A stretch of DNA of 8,220 nucleotides from positions 1-8,220 of the forward strand of contig JACMJI010000316.1 in the NCBI GenBank assembly GCA_014380705.1, in the 5' to 3' direction. Below, piece after piece: positions 1-5,973 of the stretch. Source of the stretch: Gorillibacterium sp. GTDB taxonomy: Bacteria > Bacillota > Bacilli > Paenibacillales > NBRC-103111. The translations under genes were made by a program, and so were the position numbers. Each line of letters starts with the position of its first letter. The stretch's first letter is position 1. Under the pieces are notes generated by a model. It was not told where the DNA came from. It searched no databases and worked only from the letters and a program-made list of their open reading frames with translations.

Positions 1-2
1 AA

Positions 3-74
3 GACAATCAGGCTAACCTAAAGAGAAGTCGGTTACAGGACGAACAGAAAGCAGTAATCAAGGACGATGCTTAA
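3..74 (+). CDS. 3' end of an unidentified gene, cut by the window edge
   Basis: An open frame enters from the left edge and ends at TAA (72-74), giving 23 codons. The visible tail is hydrophilic and rich in K, Q, D and R (it includes QDEQKAVIKDDA), as in a soluble or coiled C-terminus. The insertion sequence starts about 14 bases after the stop, so the element inserted just downstream of this gene rather than into it. The other two plus-strand frames are closed by early stops. I do not recognise the family, and so short an open frame could be chance. Confidence 0.35.
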   Translation, partial: DNQANLKRSRLQDEQKAVIKDDA

Positions 75-87
75 TTAGTAGTAATAT

Positions 88-108
88 ACATGACCTATGC
101 ACTTCGTG
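88..108 (+). repeat. Left terminal inverted repeat of the IS
   Basis: These 21 bases (starting ACATGACCTATG, ending TTCGTG) match the reverse complement of 1746-1766 exactly. The outermost A may be chance, in which case the repeat proper starts at C89. The transposase stop codon TAG (97-95 on the minus strand) lies inside this repeat, so the last transposase residues are encoded by the terminus itself. Confidence 0.9.
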
Positions 109-1606
109 GTAATACTTGGTAAATCTCTGGATTTGGAGTAATCCAAAGTCGCATAAAGCAATCATCTGGCCAAAAAAGGTCGATAAGCCTTGCAAATCTC
201 TGCACTTGTGTGTCACAATCGATAGAGATTCGTTGAATGCCCTTGTGGTTTTTCACATGAACCTGGCAGCGAGTGTGGAAGAGGCCGCGAACCATTTCGC
301 CGTGGGTGTAGCCTTCCTGATCACTCGTTTTTTCTTTGTTTAATTCTAACTGTGCAAGGGCTAAAAGGGTTTCAGTTACAAACAACAACTCAAAGTGTGC
401 ATGATGATGGGCTTCTGACTCCGAATGACACTTCTCAAATCCAAGTTCTTGCTTGGCAGTTCGAAAAAAGACTTCAATTCGCCAACGTTTCACATACGTT
501 TGTAAAGCTTCCTTAGGAACATCATGACGATTACTAATCAGCAAGTAAGCCCCCCTGTAAGTTGCTGGGAGTTCATCTGAATCGTTATCTATTGCTTCCG
601 TTTCGGAGGGTTTCTCATCTTCTTTTAAACGTATTGCCACAATAGCGGCAATTTGAACATATCTGTGTTTAGTGACTTCCTTGCCCTTTTTGTTTATTGT
701 CTGGTAAGGGCGCCTCATATAAATTTGAGGGATCGCAATAGAAACTAAACCCGAAGAAGCTAGTTTCGTTAGCTCTTTAAACACTTCACGAATCAGCATG
801 CCGGGAGTCAAAGGCACAAATCGTTCTCTATGCGTGATTGGCTCTACCACTTTACGAAATAAAGCCGTGTTACGTTTGGCTTTCGTAACCCAATCAAATT
901 GATGGTCTTCTAAAAAAGTGAAAAACGCTTTACACAAAAACCATCGATCCATGGCAATCCACAAACGACACGTGACGGATTCACGTAGCATAAGCAGCAT
1001 TTGCTTGGATAAATCCAACTTTGTGAGACCCTCACCCTTGAACTCCGGTTTGTGCCAAACACTATAAAAAAGCGGGTAAGCCAATCCACTCTTTAGAACA
1101 GCTTGGATGACGACAAGGTTCATTGCCCAAACATAGTGTTTGGTAGAATGGTCATAAAGCCAACTTAGAAAGGGAAGCTTTTTAGCAAAGGGGTGAGCAC
1201 TATGCGTGTCATCCAAATTCACAACATCCCCTTCTTGCAAACAGGTTTCGGAATCTTGCTGCAATCGCTCTACCCGTTTTCTACCGAAGGTGTTCCAAGC
1301 GTAATGCGCAGAGAAAAACCGACTCAATGTATACTGCGCAAGCTTCCATGGTTTAAACATAATTCTCAGCAAAGCGTCGCATCCAGCTAAATCTGCAATT
1401 TGGTTAACGGATGAGCAGTTTGAGACTAAGCCTATTACATAGAGGAAACAAATTAACCACGATGGTGTTCCACAGCGTTTGGAAATGCCAGACTGGGTTA
1501 AGAGTAACGAGAAGTCAAAGCGATCCCATAAGGTCTTTAGAATGGGAGCTCCAGCACATTCGCCATGTGATAATTCTTTAAACTTCGGTTTTTGTAACGC
1601 TTTCAT
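95..1606 (-). CDS. IS4-family DDE transposase
   Basis: This 503-residue transposase would cut and rejoin the ends of the surrounding insertion sequence by an RNase H-fold DDE mechanism. The first catalytic Asp lies in NLDDTH (D132 or D133), the second in AMDRWF (D220), and the Glu in YVKRWRIEVFF (E378). Y371, R374, E378 and K385 have the exact Y-(2)-R-(3)-E-(6)-K spacing of the IS4 family. A beta-rich insertion between the second Asp and the Glu is also typical. The ATG at 1606-1604 is preceded by AGGTG at a 9-base spacing, which supports this start. The stop codon falls within the left inverted repeat. There are no internal stops or frameshifts, so it may be active. The assignment to the IS4/IS231-like group rests on motifs and terminal sequence; the exact IS name is not known to me. 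Confidence 0.92.
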   Translation of the reverse strand: MKALQKPKFKELSHGECAGAPILKTLWDRFDFSLLLTQSGISKRCGTPSWLICFLYVIGLVSNCSSVNQIADLAGCDALLRIMFKPWKLAQYTLSRFFSAHYAWNTFGRKRVERLQQDSETCLQEGDVVNLDDTHSAHPFAKKLPFLSWLYDHSTKHYVWAMNLVVIQAVLKSGLAYPLFYSVWHKPEFKGEGLTKLDLSKQMLLMLRESVTCRLWIAMDRWFLCKAFFTFLEDHQFDWVTKAKRNTALFRKVVEPITHRERFVPLTPGMLIREVFKELTKLASSGLVSIAIPQIYMRRPYQTINKKGKEVTKHRYVQIAAIVAIRLKEDEKPSETEAIDNDSDELPATYRGAYLLISNRHDVPKEALQTYVKRWRIEVFFRTAKQELGFEKCHSESEAHHHAHFELLFVTETLLALAQLELNKEKTSDQEGYTHGEMVRGLFHTRCQVHVKNHKGIQRISIDCDTQVQRFARLIDLFWPDDCFMRLWITPNPEIYQVLPRSA

Positions 1607-1660
1607 TGTAAATTCACCTATTATCTAGAGGATATACCTGTAATAACGGTATTCTTTTTG

Positions 1661-1687
1661 ATTATTAAGGTGAGTCTGAAATGTCAA
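1661..1687 (-). promoter_or_regulatory. Possible transposase promoter
   Basis: On the minus strand a perfect -35 hexamer TTGACA (1687-1682) is followed after 15 bases by AATAAT (1666-1661), which matches five of six -10 consensus bases. A 17-base spacing would use the poorer TAATCA. The short spacer would make this a weak promoter, as is common for transposase genes. A small inverted repeat (ATACC...GGTAT) lies in the predicted leader, but its role is unclear. Confidence 0.4.
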
Positions 1688-1745
1688 GTCTTTTTTTTAT
1701 ATTTATATGTTTTTTTATAACTATTGTTGTTTTACCAGAAACTTA

Positions 1746-1766
1746 CACGAAGTGCATAGGTCATGT
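1746..1766 (-). repeat. Right terminal inverted repeat of the IS
   Basis: This is a perfect reverse complement of 88-108. It lies about 140 bp upstream of the transposase start, leaving room for an AT-rich promoter region between the repeat and the gene. Confidence 0.9.
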
Positions 1767-1852
1767 TACTCTAAGGATTCCGGTTTTTTTGACATGTTTA
1801 TTTGTAATTTTTTTGCTTAGTCGGTTCTCTCCGCTATAACGTTGAGGATTCT

Positions 1853-2015
1853 TTATGACTCGTTACTCTTCATATGGTTTATTTGCTTTTCCAACCTTGA
1901 TTGTGCGGTGGCTAATGCCATCATTTCTCTGTTGACCTCACTCAATTTTTCTTCATAAGATGCAGCAATTCTTCACAATACTCGTCTTTTTTTCTATTTA
2001 ATAATTTTCGAGAAT
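1853..2015 (-). pseudogene. Remnant of a coiled-coil protein C-terminus
   Basis: Read on the minus strand, a frame ending at TAA (1855-1853) encodes a strongly helical, charged stretch with segments SYEEKLSEVN, REMMALATAQ and SRLEKQINHM. The same helix continues upstream in another frame (NRKKDEYCEELL), with a frameshift near 1950. The heptad-like pattern predicts a coiled coil. It resembles the helical rods of PspA/IM30-like or other small coiled-coil proteins, but I cannot assign a family. No start codon or SD can be identified. Its upper limit runs into the stop of the neighbouring oxidoreductase remnant, where the two may have been joined by recombination. Confidence 0.4.
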
Positions 2016-2586
2016 TTACATAGACGACTCCTTCGGGTTAGCGTGCCATCCGACGATAAAGTCGATAACCTCTTTCAGGACGCTGGACTTTCGCATCCGC
2101 TCGGGCGCTTGCTCTTCGGTAAGCTCAAAGAACCGGAGGTCTCGACCTGATCACTTCACCCATGGCTTGAACCTTCTCGGGTACTTACAGTTTACCTCGG
2201 GACCGGTCAGTTTGTAGGCATTGCCGGCGTAACCATCGTCGACCAGCGCGATCACCACCACACTACCGATATCGGTCTTGTGAATTATAACACTTAACCA
2301 AACGCCGAATGGCTCCCGGACCACGCCCTCAGCGCGAATGGACTCAGCCCAAGCGCGTTGGCCTTGAACTCAACAGGCTTGAGAAGGGTCAACTCTAGGT
2401 CACTGGCTTCAGGTCCTGTTCCATTGACCTCTTCTCTCCGCCCCACAAAACCATGACCCTTTGCACCTGGCCTTCGTGGCCAGCTCAACAATCTCGGGAC
2501 CGGTATGCAGCGGGGGAGCCAACAATATTGAACATGATCAAGTGCATGGCGGTAACAGCATCCAGCGCCGGTGCAAGGGTCTCCTG
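2016..2586 (-). pseudogene. Truncated, multiply frameshifted NmrA-type NAD(P)-binding oxidoreductase
   Basis: Pieces of one protein appear in order in changing minus-strand frames: ETLAPALDAVTAMHLI (from about 2583), HTGPEIVELATKA, VMVLWGGEKRSMEQ, DLELTLLKPVEFKANALG, AESIRAEGVVREPFG, DIGSVVVIALVDDGYAGNAY with KLTGPE, then GRDLRFFELTEEQAPERM and VIDFIVGWHANP, ending at TAA (2018-2016). These are hallmarks of the NmrA/QOR2-like atypical SDR family. They match the middle substrate-binding part (W/LTLLKPxxFxxNxLG), the DIxxVxxxAL helix, and the xLTGPE motif. The N-terminal Rossmann half with its GxxGxxG loop is missing, so about 60 residues are lost at the 2586 end. Several frame changes and in-frame stops rule out a working enzyme. 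The segment is visibly GC-richer than its surroundings, which suggests a different origin or an older gene under different codon use. Confidence 0.75.
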
Positions 2587-2661
2587 TGTAAAAATAGGGT
2601 AATTGCAGGAATAATAGAAACGCATCCCAACATATCCATCTGTATCATCATAAAACATATA

Positions 2662-2693
2662 TTGTAAAATACTTAAAAATGATATGTTATAAA
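2662..2693 (+). promoter_or_regulatory. Likely extended -10 promoter for the exported-protein cassette
   Basis: TGTTATAAA (2685-2693) fits an extended -10 element (TG-n-TATAAt). A poor -35-like TTGTAA lies at 2662-2667, but the 20-base spacing is long, so the TG extension would have to carry recognition. Transcription would start near 2700 and run through the broken small gene into the exported protein gene at 2862. It is the best promoter-like element in the AT-rich stretch 2590-2860. Confidence 0.4.
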
Positions 2694-2717
2694 TTTGTAA
2701 GAAAAATTTGGTAATTC

Positions 2718-2741
2718 AGGAGGTTTTAACGTATGAATTGA
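2718..2741 (+). promoter_or_regulatory. Strong ribosome binding site leading into a two-codon frame
   Basis: AGGAGG (2718-2723) stands 9 bases before an ATG (2733), but the frame reads ATG AAT TGA and stops. So strong an SD serving a two-codon frame makes sense only if the gene behind it has been broken, or if the site acts as a leader. The following entry describes the coding debris. Confidence 0.55.
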
Positions 2742-2859
2742 AAAAAGCCAACTAAGATAAGTACAATAATGCAGATTAAGAAAAATTTTACTATCGCTTT
2801 TATCACTCGTCATCATCCTTTTTATTGAATTTTTACTAATAATATCATATGGAGGTTAA
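2733..2859 (+). pseudogene. Broken gene for a small single-pass membrane peptide
   Basis: After ATG AAT TGA, the same frame continues KKPTKISTIMQIKKNFT. It then becomes meaningless, while the next frame carries LSLLSLVIILFIEFLLIISY and ends GG-TAA (2857-2859). Removing one base in the A/T run near 2781-2790, and reading the TGA as a sense codon, would give one roughly 43-residue peptide. It would have a basic N-terminus and a single transmembrane helix, and its stop would sit 2 bases before the next ATG. That tight spacing, and the next gene's SD lying inside its last codons, are what a two-gene operon would look like. A shorter version starting at ATG 2769 needs only the one-base correction but lacks a good SD. 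The family is unknown; a role as a partner of the exported protein is inference. Confidence 0.4.
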
Positions 2860-2861
2860 TA

Positions 2862-3479
2862 ATGAAAAAGTTATTTTTTACTTTATTTGTAGTGATTTTA
2901 TCCTTAACATTTGTGTCTTCCGTTTCCGCAAACCCACAAGGAAAAACTGATTCTAAAACAACTTATTTAAACGAACTTAAGAAATACGAGAAACAACTAC
3001 AGGTAACTGAACAAGTTCCTTACAAAGAAGTCCAATTAGAAGATGGTACAATACTATTTCATGAGATAAAAGTAAATAGGGATATTCCATCTGTTGCTGA
3101 ACGGAACGATATATCTGCAACTACCGCTGCTGTTACTGCTACTGTTACTTATTCCATTACATCTTCCCAAGGTTATAAAAACATCTTTGGAATAACATTA
3201 TATAAACTTGATTATACGACATCTTGGACGTTTGATTACAACACTGTTCTTAGCAGCTATTCATATGTTCAAACATTTAATGGCGGTGGTTGGTCCTTAA
3301 AGTCGACCAATTCTTATGGGCCTGGTATTAATGACGCTGGTAGAGAACACCAATGGACAGGAACTGCTCAATTTGGAATTGTTGTGGGTGGTATAGATAT
3401 TAACATAGAAACACTAAGTAATCATCATCGCGTTAAATACGATGGAACATATTCATGGATGTATGAAGTTACCAGTTAA
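2862..3479 (+). CDS. Exported beta-rich protein of unknown function, 205 aa
   Basis: The N-terminus is a classical Sec signal peptide: MKK, a hydrophobic core LFFTLFVVILSLTFV, and a VSA cleavage motif at residues 21-23, so the mature protein should begin at N24. It has no lipobox and no cysteines. Residues 24-85 are charged and lysine/glutamate-rich and could be a propeptide or linker. Residues 88-205 are rich in T, S, Y, W and G with alternating hydrophobics (for example TVTYSITSS, LDYTTSWTFDY, GGGWSL, AQFGIVVGGIDINIE), which suggests a beta-sandwich. The ATG is preceded by GGAGG at 6 bases, and a terminator follows directly. The size and Gly/Trp/Ser-rich end loosely recall secreted bacteriocin-like proteins, but I see no diagnostic motif and leave the function open. 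The gene is more AT-rich than the operon downstream and stands among gene debris, consistent with horizontal acquisition. Confidence 0.85.
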   Translation: MKKLFFTLFVVILSLTFVSSVSANPQGKTDSKTTYLNELKKYEKQLQVTEQVPYKEVQLEDGTILFHEIKVNRDIPSVAERNDISATTAAVTATVTYSITSSQGYKNIFGITLYKLDYTTSWTFDYNTVLSSYSYVQTFNGGGWSLKSTNSYGPGINDAGREHQWTGTAQFGIVVGGIDINIETLSNHHRVKYDGTYSWMYEVTS

Positions 3480-3491
3480 ATCATTCCGGGA

Positions 3492-3528
3492 AGATAGCAT
3501 CTCGATCTATGAGGTGCTATCTTTTTTT
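3492..3528 (+). terminator. Rho-independent terminator after the exported-protein gene
   Basis: An 11-bp stem AGATAGCATCT (3492-3502) pairs with AGGTGCTATCT (3512-3522), with one G-T wobble and a 9-base loop. A run of T follows to 3528. It begins 12 bases after the stop codon at 3479 and should end the cassette transcript. Confidence 0.88.
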
Positions 3529-3533
3529 ATCCC

Positions 3534-3758
3534 GATCTCAATCGCAAGAACGGAGTAGAGGTGTTCGTACAGTACCGGCGTGCCTACCAAAGTACCTAGA
3601 TTAACTTGGACAGTTCCTAGTCTGCTGTGCATTGGCATTCTGGAGAAGACCGTGAATGGGGATTTAGAAGTCGTCATCCACAAGAATTAGAAGAATTTGA
3701 ACAATGGCTTGTGGAAGCGAATTGTACTACAAGCGAAATTCATCAACAATTAGAATAA
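3534..3758 (+). pseudogene. Coding remnant, unidentified
   Basis: One plus-strand frame is coding-like across this stretch: DLNRKNGVEVFVQYRRAY, then two TAG stops (within 3600-3620), then an open part from 3621 to TAA (3756-3758). The open part includes SGEDREWGFRSRHP, QELEEFEQWLVEAN and TTSEIHQQLE. The acidic, tryptophan-containing tail looks like a genuine C-terminus of about 45 residues. A GTG at 3627 could start it, but no SD is present. I cannot name the family. It could be the end of a gene whose front was lost, with or without the two upstream blocks. It lies between the terminator and the convergent phosphoesterase gene. Confidence 0.35.
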
Positions 3759-3788
3759 ACAAATCATTCCTGTACTGCTTTAAAAGCT

Positions 3789-4511
3789 TTACACACTTGC
3801 ATTCCTAAGTACTTTAATCATCATTTCTGCATTCGGATATTTCAATTTGATGTATTGCTCAACAACTTTTTCAATATCATAACTTACACGTTCAATAGAG
3901 GTGCTAATATTCCCCGCAGCAATTTCAACAATCGCATAAGAAGCAAAAGCTAGACCATCATGAGGCAGTCCCACGCTCCCTGTGTTCATGACCACTTTAC
4001 CTTTAAGATAGCGAATGAAAGGCTTATGGATATGCCCATAAATATATATTTGAGCGTCTTTTTTGGATGACATCAGCTTAGAATGCATGGTTTCATCGTC
4101 CACATTGGGCAAAACAGCCTCAAATAGACTGTCGGGTGTAGCATGGAATAGGTGTATAGCAACCCCCTCTATATCTAAGTTAATTTCTGTAGGCAGCTTT
4201 GCTAAATATTCTAAATCCGTTTGCTCTAATTGTGACAAGATCCAATCTCGTTCAAGGTTCATCATCGCAAAAACTTTCTCTGGAACTTCACCCCTCCTAA
4301 CGCCGCGAACGACCCACTCATCTGCATTGCCTTTTATCACTTCTGTATTCAAAGCTCTAATCAAATCAAGCACTCGTTTCGGTTCTGGGCAGCGATAGCA
4401 TAAATCACCTAATACGTAAATTTTATCTAAATGCTTTTTATGAATATCTGCTAATACATTCTCTAAGGCAACCGCATTACCATGAATATCTGCTATAAAA
4501 GCTATTTTCAT
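3789..4511 (-). CDS. Metallophosphoesterase (calcineurin-like, YfcE/MPP type), 240 aa
   Basis: This is a soluble two-metal phosphoesterase predicted to hydrolyse a phosphomonoester or phosphodiester in the cytoplasm; its substrate cannot be read from the sequence. The metal-binding motifs occur in order: FIADIHGN (D8, H10), VLGDLCYRCPEP (D36), KGNADEW (N62, in the GNxD variant of the GNH/GNxD motif), LFHATPD (H123) and GHIHKPF (H160, H162). At 240 residues it matches the small single-domain family. The ATG at 4511-4509 has GGAGG 9 bases upstream. There is no signal peptide or membrane segment. It stands alone, separated by a terminator from the sugar-acid operon behind it and facing the exported-protein gene. 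It is unlikely to share their function. Confidence 0.9.
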   Translation of the reverse strand: MKIAFIADIHGNAVALENVLADIHKKHLDKIYVLGDLCYRCPEPKRVLDLIRALNTEVIKGNADEWVVRGVRRGEVPEKVFAMMNLERDWILSQLEQTDLEYLAKLPTEINLDIEGVAIHLFHATPDSLFEAVLPNVDDETMHSKLMSSKKDAQIYIYGHIHKPFIRYLKGKVVMNTGSVGLPHDGLAFASYAIVEIAAGNISTSIERVSYDIEKVVEQYIKLKYPNAEMMIKVLRNASV

Positions 4512-4580
4512 TGGACTTAACCTCCATTATAATAAATTTCTAATTACCTCTAAACTTACCATTAATTTAGAGCAAAAGCT

Positions 4581-4614
4581 AAAAAACCGTCAAGAGAAAT
4601 AAAATTCTCTGACG
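4581..4614 (-). terminator. Rho-independent terminator of the sugar-acid operon
   Basis: Read on the minus strand, CGTCAGAGAA (4614-4605) pairs with TTCTCTTGACG (4598-4588), with a single bulged T and a short AT loop. GTTTTTT follows (4587-4581). It starts 8 bases after the last gene's stop and isolates the operon from the phosphoesterase gene. Confidence 0.85.
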
Positions 4615-4622
4615 ATTTCAAG

Positions 4623-5888
4623 TTAAACTTGATATTCTTTAAAATCTAGCGGAGCACCATTAATTGTGCGAAGGTACTCTTTGCTTGCGTCATCCCATTC
4701 AAGTAAGAGTTTATTGCCAACTAGCGTTCCCCATAATAACTGAGATGCTCCATTCTTATTCTTATTGAGATGAGTCGGTTTCTCTAGCTTGGAGGCTGCT
4801 ATAAATGCTGTTAAATCGTTGATTCCGACTATAACTGCTGCTTCATGATCTACAACTTCCATTGCAACAGTCTGAATATAGCCTTCACTTTGCAAGTAAT
4901 ACCCTGTAACAGTCTCTTCCACCGTAAACGGATTATGTAAATGAAACCGAATATACACTTGATCGACCTGACCATAACCGTCTGTTTGAGCAAATTCCCA
5001 CTGTCCTGACGGCAAAATCCCAATTAGTTTTTGAGGGTTTTCATTTGCTCTTATGCAAGGCGGGTATACAGCTAAGACAGCATTCTTGTGATAAAGCACT
5101 TCCCCTTGTTCACCTTGATGACGTGGGTCTTGATCACTCCAGCCAACACCAGGCCCAAAGAAGAACGCTTGATTTCCACCGCAACGATTAGGTAATGTAA
5201 TATCCCAACGATACTGTTCATTCATATATTCTGCTCTTCGTTCCCACATGCCACCGACTGCATAATGTTTGGTTTTATAAAGGTACGTATGTAGCGTGAG
5301 AGTAGGTAGGTTGATTTTTTTAAATAGCTCAACCGGCTTTTCGTTTTTTAAGGCTAATTGACGTATTGCAGCTGAAACTCGAAAATGGAATAATCCTGCA
5401 CCTTCAAGTCGTGGAATCAGCTTAGGCAGCTCAAAATCAGCAAATTGGATGTAATCGTGTAAGACGTTCAGATCTTGAGGAACATCATGCTCAAGTACTC
5501 TTGAATGCGGACCAGCCCAAGCTCCTCCTATATAAAAGTGTGCTCGCTCTCGCCACAAAAGTTCCAAGATTTCTTCAAGCTTATGACGAATATTTTCAAC
5601 TTCGATCACTTCCCATGCGCAGGTAAATGCCTGCACCCAATGCCAAAACCAAGGCAAAGCTCCGTATTCGCAAAAGCCATTTTTACGCAAATGTTTAATA
5701 AAACTCGCTAAATCCGCCTGCCCCAATTGAAGAAGTTCCGCATCCTCACAAATGTGACCGAATAAAAGCTTTAAAACCGTATGTTTAGCTTCATGATGAC
5801 TGTAGTCCTTCAACGGCTGCATATACAGCTTGCTTTGATACACATGCTCAAGCGCAATGTCCAAGGAAGTCTTCAAGCTATCCGACAA
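4623..5888 (-). CDS. Unrecognised protein ending the kduD-eda operon; 5' end frameshifted
   Basis: The main frame codes for 421 residues from a TTG with no SD, so this is probably not the true start. A better start is the ATG at 5973-5971, directly after the eda stop, with AAGGA about 10 bases upstream. That frame (MINAFLIRRMQIQQLAAEIA...) ends at TAG (5880-5878). Removing one base near 5886-5892 would join it to the main frame as ISPG-LSDSLKTS, giving about 449 residues. Residues 1-200 look helical and aromatic-rich (YGALPWFWHW, AHFYIGGAWAGPHSRVLEHD). Residues 230-360 look beta-rich (GGNQAFFFGPGVGWSDQDPR, then IRFHLHNPF). A helical domain followed by a beta domain recalls polysaccharide lyases of the heparinase/alginate type, but I recognise no family motif. 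It has no signal peptide. Its place in a 2-keto-3-deoxy acid operon suggests uronate or oligosaccharide processing, which is inference. Confidence 0.7.
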   Translation of the reverse strand: MSDSLKTSLDIALEHVYQSKLYMQPLKDYSHHEAKHTVLKLLFGHICEDAELLQLGQADLASFIKHLRKNGFCEYGALPWFWHWVQAFTCAWEVIEVENIRHKLEEILELLWRERAHFYIGGAWAGPHSRVLEHDVPQDLNVLHDYIQFADFELPKLIPRLEGAGLFHFRVSAAIRQLALKNEKPVELFKKINLPTLTLHTYLYKTKHYAVGGMWERRAEYMNEQYRWDITLPNRCGGNQAFFFGPGVGWSDQDPRHQGEQGEVLYHKNAVLAVYPPCIRANENPQKLIGILPSGQWEFAQTDGYGQVDQVYIRFHLHNPFTVEETVTGYYLQSEGYIQTVAMEVVDHEAAVIVGINDLTAFIAASKLEKPTHLNKNKNGASQLLWGTLVGNKLLLEWDDASKEYLRTINGAPLDFKEYQV

Positions 5889-5973
5889 AGCCTGGGGATA
5901 TAGCTGTTTGAAAAGCTATTTCCGCTGCAAGCTGCTGTATTTGCATCCTTCTAATGAGGAATGCATTTATCAT

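Larger units (their letters stand above)
89..1765 (-). mobile_element. IS4-type insertion sequence, about 1.68 kb, apparently complete
   Basis: The element is bounded by inverted repeats that begin CATGACC on both ends and contains a single full-length DDE transposase on the minus strand. The termini begin with CAT, as in IS231-like members of the IS4 family. The transposase carries the IS4 signature Y-(2)-R-(3)-E-(6)-K. I looked for a direct duplication of about 8-12 bp at both flanks and found none: the left flank ends AGTAATATA and the right flank begins TTACTCTAA. The flanks are instead weakly inverted (AGTAA versus TTACT). The missing duplication suggests a deletion or recombination after insertion, which fits the gene debris to the right. 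All elements needed for mobility look intact. Confidence 0.85.

Noticed and set aside
116..343. Plus-strand open frame opposite the transposase 3' end
   Set aside because: It is antisense to an intact IS4 transposase that contains the full catalytic set. No evidence supports a real antisense gene.
2461..2667. Plus-strand open frame across the NmrA relic and the AT-rich junction
   Set aside because: The minus strand carries clear family blocks over the same bases. The plus-strand product is low-complexity (IICIIIKHIL-like) and crosses a composition border.
2739..2741. TGA at codon 3 of the small membrane-peptide gene as a recoded tryptophan or selenocysteine
   Set aside because: A frameshift further along is also needed to reach the transmembrane segment, and no recoding structure is seen. 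Simple decay explains both.
2862..3479. Naming the exported protein a lactococcin 972-type bacteriocin
   Set aside because: The Gly/Trp-rich beta end is only loosely similar, the protein is much longer, and I see no diagnostic motif or adjacent ABC-type immunity genes.
4063..4398. Open frame on the plus strand opposite the phosphoesterase
   Set aside because: It is antisense to an intact gene with all metal-binding motifs, and its protein shows no domain-like features.
4526..4531. Perfect TATAAT on the minus strand upstream of the phosphoesterase gene, with a TTTAGA 17 bases further up
   Set aside because: It lies one base before the SD, so transcription would start inside or after the SD and leave a nearly leaderless message. 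More likely the match is chance in AT-rich DNA.
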